Origin: JACKNG01 sp050184115
Lineage (GTDB): Bacteria; Pseudomonadota; Gammaproteobacteria; Ga0077536
Reading direction: 5' to 3'
DNA: 64,000 nucleotides
Assembly (NCBI GenBank): GCA_050184115.1
Contig: JBFXAQ010000004.1
Coordinates: 316,972 to 380,971 of the forward strand
Part shown: positions 1 to 7,429 of the stretch, one piece after another
Position numbering within the stretch: the first letter of the stretch is position 1
Layout of the letters: each line of letters begins with the position of its first letter
Translations under genes and position numbers: made by a program
Notes under the pieces: generated by a model
The model's database searches: none
Told to the model about the DNA's origin: nothing
Seen by the model: only the letters and a program-made list of their open reading frames with translations

Positions 1-470
1 CCGTCGGGCGCGAAGCCGAGGCCGTTGGTGAGCAGCACGTCGGGCGCGACGATGCGCGCGCTGCCGTCGAGATCGATCAGCCAGAGATCGCCCGCGCGCG
101 GGCCGAGGCCATCCTCGAACACCGGGCTCGAACCGAGCGAGCCGGCGTAGATGCGCCCGGCGTCGTCGGTCGTGAGGTCGTTGAAACCGACCCGTCCGGC
201 GGCCTCGTCGCGGTCGAGCAGGGTGACCGACTCGCCGCCGTCGAAGGGCTTGCAGGCGAGGTTGCGGCCGCTCACGACCACACCGCCGGCGGCGTGCAGG
301 CACATGCCGCCGATGCCGCGACGGTGCTCGAACACGTTCTCCACGTGACCATCCTGCGCAAGGCGAAAGACGCCGCCATGGATGACGTCGCTGAACAACA
401 GGCCACGTGACGGCTGCCACACCGGCCCTTCGACCAGGCCATAGCCCTCGCACAGTTTCTCTGCCTGCAT
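1..470 (-). CDS. SMP-30/gluconolactonase/LRE-family protein, 5' part only
   Basis: The gene starts at the ATG at 470, preceded by a good GGGGAGGA ribosome site, and runs off the left edge, so about 156 N-terminal residues are visible. They read like the first blades of an SMP-30/Gluconolactonase/LRE beta-propeller: EGPVW near residue 13, LLFSDV, GGVF, and a GFNDLTTDDAGRIYAGSLG-type blade, then LTNGLGFAPDG at the edge. Family members hydrolyse sugar or other lactones using a metal held by Glu, Asn and Asp; the first Glu (in EGPVW) and the Asn of NGLGFAPDG are in place. The substrate cannot be told. It is divergent from the thioesterase pair that starts at 694. Confidence 0.82.
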   Translation of the reverse strand, partial: MQAEKLCEGYGLVEGPVWQPSRGLLFSDVIHGGVFRLAQDGHVENVFEHRRGIGGMCLHAAGGVVVSGRNLACKPFDGGESVTLLDRDEAAGRVGFNDLTTDDAGRIYAGSLGSSPVFEDGLGPRAGDLWLIDLDGSARIVAPDVLLTNGLGFAPD

Positions 471-693
471 CGCCGTCCTCCCCGGCCATTCGCGTGGGGC
501 GCACGGTCGCACAGGCTGGCGGCCGCGGCAATCGTCCGTCCGCCGCGGTGACTTCGGGTTGCATCGGCGTCGGCCGCGGCGGCTCCCGGTCCGCTCGACT
601 CCCGCGCGATGTACACTGCGGCACGAGCGACGCATCCCGCGCCCTGGCACGCGCGCCGCCCGCCGATTCCTCCTCCGCGCGCCACGACATGCC

Positions 694-1164
694 ATGACGC
701 CATCCGCCTTCCTCGATTTCCTGCGCAAGTTCATCGCCGAACCCGGCAACCAGTCGCCGCACAACCGCTTCCTCGGCCTCGAACTGGTCAACATCGAGCG
801 CGGCCGCGCGGTGGTGCGCGTGCCCTACGACGCGCGCCTGGCCGGCAACGCCGAGACCGGCGTGCTGCACGGCGGCGTCATCACCACGGCGCTCGACTCG
901 GCCTGCGGCATGTCCGTCATCGCCGCGCTCGGCCAGCGCATGCAGATCGCGACGCTGGATCTGCGCATCGACTACCTGCGCCCGGCCGTGCCGGGCGAGG
1001 CGGTGACGGCCGCCGCGCATTGCTACAAGGTGACGAAGAACGTGTGCTTCGTGCGCGCCATCGCCTATCACGACGATCGCGACGACCCCATCGCCAACAC
1101 CGCGGCGAGCTTCATGATCACGGCCGCGAAAGCCGAGACGCCCCGTTCGGAGCGCACCGCATGA
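694..1164 (+). CDS. PaaI-like hotdog thioesterase 1
   Basis: A 156-residue protein of the PaaI/YbgC-like hotdog superfamily, which hydrolyses acyl-CoA thioesters in the cytoplasm. The signature is the central helix segment TGVLHGGVITTALDSACG (about residues 52-70), where HGG and the following acidic residue form the usual active-site region, followed by beta strands with TLDLRIDYLRPA. The ATG at 694 was chosen because the hotdog fold begins immediately after it; the upstream open frame is arginine-rich shadow. Its stop overlaps the start of the next thioesterase in an ATGA, so the two are translationally coupled. The pair may act as hetero-oligomers or on related substrates; specificity is not readable. 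Confidence 0.88.
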   Translation: MTPSAFLDFLRKFIAEPGNQSPHNRFLGLELVNIERGRAVVRVPYDARLAGNAETGVLHGGVITTALDSACGMSVIAALGQRMQIATLDLRIDYLRPAVPGEAVTAAAHCYKVTKNVCFVRAIAYHDDRDDPIANTAASFMITAAKAETPRSERTA

Positions 1165-1610
1165 ACCTCGTCGAAGCCATCCGCCGCGTGTGCGAGCACG
1201 ACGACCACGCCAGCCTGCTCGAAGCCATCCCCTACATGCGCACCATGGGCATCGCCGTCGTCGACGTGGAACGCAGCGGTGAGCGCAAGACCCTGGTACT
1301 GGAGATGGCGAGCGGCAACGATCACATCGGCAATCCCTGGTTGCCGGCACTGCATGGCGGCGTCATCGGCGCCTTCCTCGAGAACACCGCCATCGTCCAG
1401 CTTCTGCTCGACCAGGAGGACAGTGCGACGCTGCCGAAGCCCATCAATGTCACCATCGACTACCAGCGTTCCGGGCGGGTGGTGCCGACTCGCGCGGCAG
1501 CGCGTGTGACCAAGCTCGGTCGTCGGGTCGCCACCGTCCATGCCAGCTGCTGGCAGGACGAGCGCGAGCGCCCCATCGCCACGCTTGCCGGCCATTTCCT
1601 CATGAAGTGA
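1161..1610 (+). CDS. PaaI-like hotdog thioesterase 2
   Basis: A 149-residue second hotdog thioesterase that starts inside the stop codon of the first (ATGA overlap). The motif LPALHGGVIGAFLENTAI (about residues 55-72) carries the HGG turn and an acidic Glu in the helix, and PINVTIDYQRSGR is the typical central strand. It is only modestly similar to its neighbour, so the pair looks like an old duplication rather than a recent one. Likely role: release of CoA from aromatic or medium-chain acyl-CoA, in keeping with the many acyl-CoA enzymes in the window. A substrate cannot be assigned. Confidence 0.88.
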   Translation: MNLVEAIRRVCEHDDHASLLEAIPYMRTMGIAVVDVERSGERKTLVLEMASGNDHIGNPWLPALHGGVIGAFLENTAIVQLLLDQEDSATLPKPINVTIDYQRSGRVVPTRAAARVTKLGRRVATVHASCWQDERERPIATLAGHFLMK

Positions 1611-2017
1611 TTCCGGCGCGCTCGCGCGGATGACGCGAGGCCATCGACGGACTTAGCCCGTCCACCCTGACACCACGTCACCGCCGCTCGCCGGACGCTC
1701 CGGCTGCGCGTCCCGCCCGACGAAGCCACCGTCAGGTGCGAGCCAACCCGCGCCGTGGCCATGCGACCGTCATCCCGTCGTCACCCGAGGCGTAGGACAA
1801 ATCCTAAAAACCATGCGTGACGCGTGGTTTGTAACGCAATGGTCATGAATCGTTCATAGAACGTTCACCGCTCTGTCATGGACCGCCGCGCCCGCGCCAC
1901 GCCGATATCGTCGTGGCCCGCACCGGCCGGGTTCGCGGCCGGGCGACTGCTGCGCCGAGCGCGCCCACGGGGACGCCGGACGGCGGCACCTTTCCCCAGC
2001 ACATCAGGAGACAATCT
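1611..2017. other. Intergenic stretch upstream of porin
   Basis: About 400 bases without a credible gene. The left part is GC-rich and featureless. From 1795 to 1870 composition drops and there are small dyads, including CCATGCGTGACGCGTGG and a perfect GTTC-ATA-GAAC. This AT-richer patch is the best place for the porin promoter, but I cannot point to convincing -35 and -10 boxes. Confidence 0.4.
1852..1862. promoter_or_regulatory. Possible operator dyad GTTCATAGAAC upstream of porin
   Basis: Perfect 4-3-4 dyad inside a wider set of TGAA/TTCA half-sites (1846-1867), about 155 bases before the porin start. It could be a regulator site controlling the porin. No regulator family can be named and the dyad is short, so chance is a real alternative. 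Confidence 0.22.
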
Positions 2018-3352
2018 ATGAATTCGGCGATTCCGCGCAGCCTGCGCGCGAGCATCCTGCTGGCCTGCCTGTCGGCGGGTGCGAGCGGTCCGGCCCTGGC
2101 CGCCAACGGGGCGTTGATCGACCTGCTCGGCCTGCTCCGCGACAAGGGCACGTTGACCGCGGCCGAGTACGACATGCTGGTGGCCGCGGCGCAAGCCGAC
2201 CAGGCCGGCGCCGCCGCTGGCACGGCGGCTGCCACGTCCGCGGCCGGCGCGGCGACAGTCGCGAATGCCACACCGGGCGCCACCACCGCGGCGCTGGGCG
2301 TGGCGACGACGGCGCCGGTCGCGACCGGCACGGCCACGGCGGCCGAGGTCAAGACCGTCGCCGAACGGCTCGACCGCCTGGCCTGGCTGGAGAAGGTCCG
2401 CATCAAGGGCGATCTGCGCACGCGCTACGAGTACAAGGACGACGAGGGTCAGCTGGCGCGTTCGCGCGGCCGCTTCCGCTATCGTCTCGGCGTCATCGCG
2501 AACCCGGTCGACCGCGTCGAGGTCGGCGCCGGGCTGGCCTCGGGCACACGCGACCAGCGCTCGACCAACCAGTCCTTCGACGACACCTTCTCGGGCAAGG
2601 ATCTCAACCTCGACTACGCCTACATGCAGTACAGCGCGGCCAACGGCGTGCGCGCCATCGCGGGCAAGTTCTCGTTCAAGAACTACCTGTGGACGCCGAC
2701 CGACATCATGTGGGACACCGACCTCAACCCAGAGGGCGTGTCGCTCGCGTGGGGCACGCAGAACGCGCTCGGCCCGATGTTCGTGCAGGGCGGCGTGTGG
2801 GTGCTCGAGGAGAACGGCGGCTCGAGCGACGACCCCTACATGGTCTACGGTCAGGTCGGCCAGGGTTGGACGATGGGCGGCTGGAAGGGCACGGCGGCGG
2901 TCGCGGCCTATGGCTTTGCCGACGCCAACTTCGTCACCGACTTCTCGCGCCACGACGGCCGCAACACCGATTCCAAGCTGAGCTCGGTCAACCTCGCGCT
3001 CGATCTGTCGCACCCGCTCGGCGGCGGCACCTTCGACTTCATCGGCGAGTACATCAAGAACATCGAGACCAACACGGCGACCGACACCGCCTGGGCGTTG
3101 GGCGCGAAGTACGCCCTGGGACGCTGGAGTGCGAAATACGTGTACGCCGACGTCGAGTTGAACGCGGTGCCGGACTTCCTGCCCGACTCCGACCGCGACA
3201 ACGGCTTCACCGGCGAGCGCGGCCACGAGTTCGAGATCAGCTACGAGCTGATGAAGAACGTCGCCGTCGCACTCGACTACTACCACATCAAGGACGAAGT
3301 CACCCGCCGCGACGAGGACCTGCTGCAGGCCGATCTGAACGTGAAGTTCTGA
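2018..3352 (+). CDS. Putative outer-membrane porin (Porin_5-like)
   Basis: A 444-residue secreted protein. The ATG at 2018 follows an AGGAG site and opens a signal peptide ending near GPALA-A. The mature N-terminus has the short helical segment LIDLLGLLRDKGTLTAAEYDML, typical of putative porins of this group, then an Ala/Thr-rich linker (about residues 60-115). After KVRIKGDLRTRYEYKDD the rest is alternating amphipathic strands consistent with a beta barrel, closing with a C-terminal strand ending in LNVKF with terminal Phe. Porins of this type carry small solutes or anions through the outer membrane. It appears monocistronic, followed by a GC hairpin and repeats. Confidence 0.88.
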   Translation: MNSAIPRSLRASILLACLSAGASGPALAANGALIDLLGLLRDKGTLTAAEYDMLVAAAQADQAGAAAGTAAATSAAGAATVANATPGATTAALGVATTAPVATGTATAAEVKTVAERLDRLAWLEKVRIKGDLRTRYEYKDDEGQLARSRGRFRYRLGVIANPVDRVEVGAGLASGTRDQRSTNQSFDDTFSGKDLNLDYAYMQYSAANGVRAIAGKFSFKNYLWTPTDIMWDTDLNPEGVSLAWGTQNALGPMFVQGGVWVLEENGGSSDDPYMVYGQVGQGWTMGGWKGTAAVAAYGFADANFVTDFSRHDGRNTDSKLSSVNLALDLSHPLGGGTFDFIGEYIKNIETNTATDTAWALGAKYALGRWSAKYVYADVELNAVPDFLPDSDRDNGFTGERGHEFEISYELMKNVAVALDYYHIKDEVTRRDEDLLQADLNVKF

Positions 3353-3370
3353 TCGACAGCGCTGATGACC

Positions 3371-3395
3371 ACCGCCGGCGCCCGGCGCCGGCGGT
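3371..3395 (+). terminator. GC hairpin after porin
   Basis: A perfect 12-bp stem (ACCGCCGGCGCC paired with GGCGCCGGCGGT, one-base loop) begins 18 bases after the porin stop. It lacks a T-run, so termination would be weak; it may instead protect the 3' end of the mRNA. Confidence 0.4.
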
Positions 3396-3416
3396 CTGTG
3401 TGTCCTTGGCCACCGC

Positions 3417-3520
3417 CGCACCCCGGGGTCAGACCCTCGGGCGCCGCACCCCGGGGTCAGACCCTCGGGCGCATCTATTTGATATGGAGCGCTGTTTGCC
3501 GAGGAACGGGGTCTGACCCC
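3417..3520. repeat. REP-like palindromes, GGGGTC-AGA-CCC family
   Basis: Two direct copies of a 28-base unit containing CCCCGGGGTCAGACCC (starting near 3421 and 3449), then the opposite orientation GGGGTCTGACCCC at 3508-3520 followed by GCGATACAAGTCGTTGATTT. The same core and tail recur near 5.8, 20.8, 35.2 and 37.2 kb. The arrangement of a palindrome followed by an oppositely oriented copy resembles REP/BIME elements. Confidence 0.75.
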
Positions 3521-3540
3521 GCGATACAAGTCGTTGATTT

Positions 3541-4668
3541 TCAGGGGCCGGTAACGTCCGCGAACTCGCGGAAGCCAGCCGGCGCGTAGGCGCCGAACAC
3601 GGCCTGCTCGAGCACGCCGATGCCGTGGCGGGTGCCGTCGCTGACCCGCACCACCTGTTGGGTGTGGAAGTTCTCCGGCTGGGCGAGGTCCAGTCCCTCC
3701 ATGTCGTAGCTCTCGCCGTGGGTGACGAGTTCGCCCTGCCACTGGCCCTGCGCCCAGGTCGGATGAAAGTAGCCGAGGCCCTTCATGTGGAAGCGCAGCA
3801 GGGGTTCGCAGCGGATGGTGCGCACGGCGCCGTCGAGGGCGAGGAGATCGATCTCGGCCGTGCGCGCGAGGCGGGTGCCGGGGTGGTAGGTGATGCGGTG
3901 CACGGTACCTGCCATGCGTTCCTCGCCGTCGTCCTCGACGCCAGGGACGGCCGCTTCGCTGGCGTAGAGCGGCGCGGTGTAGGCCTGGCGGAACAGCGGC
4001 TCACCGCGCGTGCCGTCGAAGAAGATCGCATTCGAGACATGGTCGTCCCAGATGAGCGGCGCCCACACGAAGCAGATGCTGCCGCGCGGTTGCGGCGCGC
4101 CGCCCGGCTCGACACCGCCGAGATTGCGCACGCCCCAGGAGCGATCCTTGGTGCCGTGGCAGGTGTCGTCACGCACGGTAATAGCGCCGTCGGGGTGGCG
4201 TACTTCGCCCGACCAGCGGCCGAACTGGTCGAAGCGCGTGGCGTCCATGGTGCGCCGGGTGCCGGTGTAGAAGGTCTGGCGCATTTCCTCGATGGCGGCG
4301 CTGCGCGCGGAGAAGGTGAGGTCGCAGGCGATGCCGGTCGGGTTGTCGTCGAGCACCACGCGGGCGCGCCGCATGGGTTCGAGGATCTCGATGCGGAACG
4401 GACCGCAGTCCATCTCGGTGCGTTCGCGCGGCGCGCGGCGCGAGCCGAAGAAGCAGTGCTGGCGGCCGTTGCGCTGGATCACGCTGAAGGCGCAATCGAG
4501 GATGTCGCGGTGCGGGTAGATGGCCATGCCGATGCCGAAGTAATACGAGCCATCGGCGGCGTAGCCGTTGAACCAGGTGCGGTCGTAGACGTTGCGGTCG
4601 GAGGTGGCTGGGTGGGCGATGGGTTCCGGCGTCTGGTGGACGGGATAGTCGTCGAACAGGTTGAGCAT
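3541..4668 (-). CDS. AttH/CrtC-like lipocalin-superfamily protein of unknown function
   Basis: A 375-residue cytoplasmic protein with no signal peptide. The pattern WFNGYAADGSYYFGIGMAIYPHRDILDCAFSVI near the N-terminus, the many short beta strands, RDDTCHGTKDRSWGVRN in the middle and ICFVWAPLIWDD resemble bacterial proteins related to AttH and carotenoid hydratase (CrtC), which form paired lipocalin-like barrels. In related genomes these often sit next to APH-type phosphotransferases, as here (4743, divergent). That pairing suggests metabolism of a lipophilic or terpenoid-like compound, but the reaction is unknown. I recognise the fold only by pattern, so the family call is tentative. Confidence 0.6.
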   Translation of the reverse strand: MLNLFDDYPVHQTPEPIAHPATSDRNVYDRTWFNGYAADGSYYFGIGMAIYPHRDILDCAFSVIQRNGRQHCFFGSRRAPRERTEMDCGPFRIEILEPMRRARVVLDDNPTGIACDLTFSARSAAIEEMRQTFYTGTRRTMDATRFDQFGRWSGEVRHPDGAITVRDDTCHGTKDRSWGVRNLGGVEPGGAPQPRGSICFVWAPLIWDDHVSNAIFFDGTRGEPLFRQAYTAPLYASEAAVPGVEDDGEERMAGTVHRITYHPGTRLARTAEIDLLALDGAVRTIRCEPLLRFHMKGLGYFHPTWAQGQWQGELVTHGESYDMEGLDLAQPENFHTQQVVRVSDGTRHGIGVLEQAVFGAYAPAGFREFADVTGP

Positions 4669-4742
4669 GGGCGGGCCTCGTCGTTGCGCCCCGGTATAGT
4701 AGCCGGCGCCGCGGGCGCGGCGGGCCGTACCGGGGAGGGCAC

Positions 4743-5831
4743 ATGCACGGGGAGATGAGCGACATCGTCGCGCCGCAGGCCGTCGACGCGGGTTGGCTGG
4801 AGCGCGCGCTCGCGGTGGGCGGGGTCGAAGCGACCCTGGCCGGCTTCACCGCCGAGCCGGTCGGCACCGGGCAACTCGCCGAGACCTGGCGTTTCCGCCT
4901 CGATTACGCCCACGCGCGGCCGCCCGGCGCGCCGGCCAGCGTGGTCGGCAAGTTCTCCTGCGCCGAGCCCGCGGTGACCGTCAACGCCGCCGAGCTCGGG
5001 CTTTACCGCGCCGAGGTCATGTTCTACCGCGAACTCGCCGCGCGCGCCGCGATTCGCACGCCGCGCGTCTACCGCGCCGACATGGACGACAGTGGGCGCG
5101 ATTTCGTACTCCTGCTCGAGGACCTCGGTCACGCCCGCACCGGCAACCATCTCGACGGCGTCGACCTGGCCGATGTGGAACGTGCCGTCGACGAGGCCGC
5201 GCGCCTGCATGCCGCGACCTGGAACGACGCGATGCTCGGAACCGCGCCGTGGGTCTACCGGCCGGCCGGCAGCATGGGCTTCCACGACAGTGCATCGATC
5301 CGTGCTTCGTGGGCGTGGTTCGATCGCGAGATCGGCGCCGGCCTCGACAGCGCGGTGCGCACGGCCCTGCTCGCCTGGTTGGCGGCACACCCCGCATGGC
5401 TGGCGCGTTCGTCAGCGGCGCGCTGCTTCACCCACGGTGATTTCCGCGCCGACAACATGCTCTTCGAGGACACGCGCGTGTGCGTGGTGGACTGGCAGAC
5501 TGCGAGTTACGCGGGGCCGGCGCTCGACCTCGCCTACTTCGTCGGCGGCGCCCTGCCACGCGACCAGCGCCGCGAGTGCGAGGAAGAACTCCTGCAGCGC
5601 TATCACGCACGCCTGTGCGAATACGGCGTGACCGGTTACGGCCTCGACGCCTGCCGTGCCGACTACCGTCACTACTGCTTCGCGGCGGTGGTCGTCGCGC
5701 TCACCGGGGCCAGCCGCACGCGGCGCACGCCGCGCGGCGATCGCCTGTTCCTGCGCATGGTCAGCGACGCCGTGTGGCAGGCCATCGACAACGGTGCGCT
5801 CGACGGCCTGGCCGCCCCCGGTGGAGCCTGA
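4743..5831 (+). CDS. APH-family phosphotransferase
   Basis: A 362-residue kinase-fold protein. The APH catalytic loop HGDFRADN is at about 231-238 (catalytic Asp233, metal Asn238), and the metal-binding DWQ starts at Asp250. The N-lobe shows GTGQLAETWRF as the nucleotide loop and VVGKFSC with the ATP-contacting Lys70. It is closer to the large group of phosphotransferases linked to acyl-CoA dehydrogenases and lipid catabolism than to true aminoglycoside-resistance enzymes. The ATG at 4743 was preferred over 4755 because GGGAGG lies at proper spacing before it. Small-molecule hydroxyl phosphorylation is expected; the substrate is unknown. Divergent from the AttH-like gene. Confidence 0.8.
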   Translation: MHGEMSDIVAPQAVDAGWLERALAVGGVEATLAGFTAEPVGTGQLAETWRFRLDYAHARPPGAPASVVGKFSCAEPAVTVNAAELGLYRAEVMFYRELAARAAIRTPRVYRADMDDSGRDFVLLLEDLGHARTGNHLDGVDLADVERAVDEAARLHAATWNDAMLGTAPWVYRPAGSMGFHDSASIRASWAWFDREIGAGLDSAVRTALLAWLAAHPAWLARSSAARCFTHGDFRADNMLFEDTRVCVVDWQTASYAGPALDLAYFVGGALPRDQRRECEEELLQRYHARLCEYGVTGYGLDACRADYRHYCFAAVVVALTGASRTRRTPRGDRLFLRMVSDAVWQAIDNGALDGLAAPGGA

Positions 5832-5841
5832 CCCATGGACA

Positions 5842-5909
5842 GGGGTCAGACCCCGAGCGTTAACCCTTTGAATCGCTGACCTTGGCGCGCAGAAACGGGG
5901 TCTGACCCC
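5842..5909. repeat. REP-like pair GGGGTCAGACCCC ... GGGGTCTGACCCC
   Basis: Two near-palindromic 13-mers (5842-5854 and 5897-5909) in opposite orientation, 42 bases apart, just after the phosphotransferase stop. Same family as the copies at 3.4 and 20.8 kb. Confidence 0.75.
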
Positions 5910-6094
5910 ATCGCGATTGCGACCTCCGCCGGCGGAGACTCACCTGCAGGTCGTCACGTGCCCGACGGCCGCGATCGCGCGTGGCCGCAGCGGTGGTCGA
6001 GTCCCGCGCAATGCCGTAGGGTCCCGTGGCAAGCCCGGGCTCGGACGCCGCGCGAGGGCGACACGGGCATGACGAACCAGGGGATGGCACTACG

Positions 6095-6784
6095 ATGACA
6101 GGACGTGGCGTGGTCTTGGCCGGACTGGTTGTCGCGCTGATGGTCCAGGGCGCCGGAGGCGCCGACGGTGGCGGCGCGCCGGTGGTCCGGCTCCCGGGCA
6201 TCTCGAGCCATGGGGCGCCCCCCGGCGACCCAGCCGAGCTCCCGGAAACCGCGCTCGAGGACATCGGCGAATGCATGGGGCGCGCGATGCGTCTCGACAG
6301 TGCGGCAGCCGACCTCGATGCGGTACACGGCCCGACCGCGGCGGCGGGCCGGCAGGTCGACGCGGACATGGCCCTGCTGGCCGCCGAATCCACGGCCATC
6401 GACGTCGAGAAGGCCGCGATCGCCGACCGCGCCGCGGCCTTGAAGGCGGCGGCCGCCGCCCTCGACGCACAGGCTGCGCAGCTCGACGAACTTCGCGCCG
6501 TGCCAGGGCCGAGCGCGGACGATATCGCCACCACCCGTCGCGGGGTGGATGCTTACAACGAGGCGGTCGACGCCTACAACGCGCGTGGCGCCGCCTATGG
6601 CGAGGCGCGGAACGCCCTTGCCATGCGTATCGAGGCGTACAACACGCGGGCGCGGATCTTGAGCGAGCGCGTTGATGCCTACAACGCCGGGGTCGACGCG
6701 TATCGTGGGCGGGTCGACGGCGTCAACGAGATGGTCGCGACACAGGACGAGCACTGCGCTGGCCGTCGGTTGCTGAACGAGTGA
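6095..6784 (+). CDS. Secreted coiled-coil protein with VDAYN repeats, unknown function
   Basis: A 229-residue protein I do not recognise. The ATG at 6095 opens a hydrophobic signal segment (GVVLAGLVVALMVQGAGGA). After a Pro/Gly-rich stretch the remainder is almost wholly helical with an Ala-rich coiled-coil pattern (ALLAAESTAIDVEKAAIADRAAALKAAAAALDAQ). The C-terminal third has a repeating V/I-D/E-A-Y-N element: GVDAYNEAVDAYN, RIEAYN, RVDAYNAGVDAY and RVDGVNEMV, spaced by 7 or multiples near 7 residues, which suggests a regular Tyr/Asn face on a helix. Single Cys residues occur near each end of the mature protein. Probably periplasmic. It is flanked upstream by repeats and has no obvious operon partner. 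Confidence 0.6.
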   Translation: MTGRGVVLAGLVVALMVQGAGGADGGGAPVVRLPGISSHGAPPGDPAELPETALEDIGECMGRAMRLDSAAADLDAVHGPTAAAGRQVDADMALLAAESTAIDVEKAAIADRAAALKAAAAALDAQAAQLDELRAVPGPSADDIATTRRGVDAYNEAVDAYNARGAAYGEARNALAMRIEAYNTRARILSERVDAYNAGVDAYRGRVDGVNEMVATQDEHCAGRRLLNE

Positions 6785-7062
6785 ACAGCGTACACCCGGG
6801 GTCCACCCCGTCGACGATCGAACGATGGCAGCGGCCATTGTCGCGCACACTGCGTGACGGCGGGCGGGTCGTTGAAGGCCATCGTTCCTGAAGCGTCGCC
6901 GGCACGGCGGCTTGTCGCGTCCGCTCCCGGCGAGGGCTTGATACGGCACCGTCCCCGGCGTTGACGGCCACCATTACGCCGTCGCGCTTCCCCACGCCGC
7001 GTCGCTTCGCCCATAATCGGGCGCTTCGTACATCCACCACTGACGATTCAAGGGGAGATCAC

Positions 7063-7356
7063 ATGACCTGCACCGTACTGCTGGAAATGCGCTTCAAGAA
7101 GGAGGCCGTCGCCGGCATGGCCGAGGGCTTCAAGGGCCTGCTGCCGGATACGCGTTCGTTCGAAGGCTGCATCGATGTCTACGCAACCCAGAACCAGGAC
7201 GATCCACAGGTATGGGTCGCGGTCGAGAACTGGACCTCGCGCCAGGCCTACGAGAAGTACTTCCAGTGGCGCGTCGATCGGGGAGACATCGACAACCTCG
7301 CCAGCATGCTCGAAGGCGAACCCAGCATCCGCTACTTCGACCGCATCGGCGCCTGA
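7063..7356 (+). CDS. Antibiotic biosynthesis monooxygenase (ABM)-domain protein
   Basis: A 97-residue ferredoxin-like alpha-beta protein of the ABM superfamily: TVLLEMRFKKEAVAGMAEGFKGLLPDTRSFEGCIDVYATQNQDDPQVWVAVENWTSRQAYEKY-type pattern, with the W-x-S-x-x-A-Y-E-x-Y segment characteristic of the family. Members are cofactor-free or heme-linked oxygenases, or simple dimeric binding proteins. The ATG at 7063 follows an AAGGGGAG site. It stands alone and converges on the helicase gene. Confidence 0.8.
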   Translation: MTCTVLLEMRFKKEAVAGMAEGFKGLLPDTRSFEGCIDVYATQNQDDPQVWVAVENWTSRQAYEKYFQWRVDRGDIDNLASMLEGEPSIRYFDRIGA

Positions 7357-7370
7357 GCGCCGTTGACGGG

Positions 7371-7397
7371 CCACGCGCGACGGGTTGTCGCGCGTGG
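7371..7397. terminator. Shared hairpin between convergent genes
   Basis: An 11-bp perfect stem (CCACGCGCGAC / GTCGCGCGTGG, loop GGGTT) followed by a second hairpin GCGGGCGTTGCGCCCGC, placed between the ABM gene and the convergent helicase. It could serve both directions. T-runs are short. Confidence 0.5.
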
Positions 7398-7429
7398 TTC
7401 ACCGCGGGCGTTGCGCCCGCAACGTCCTT

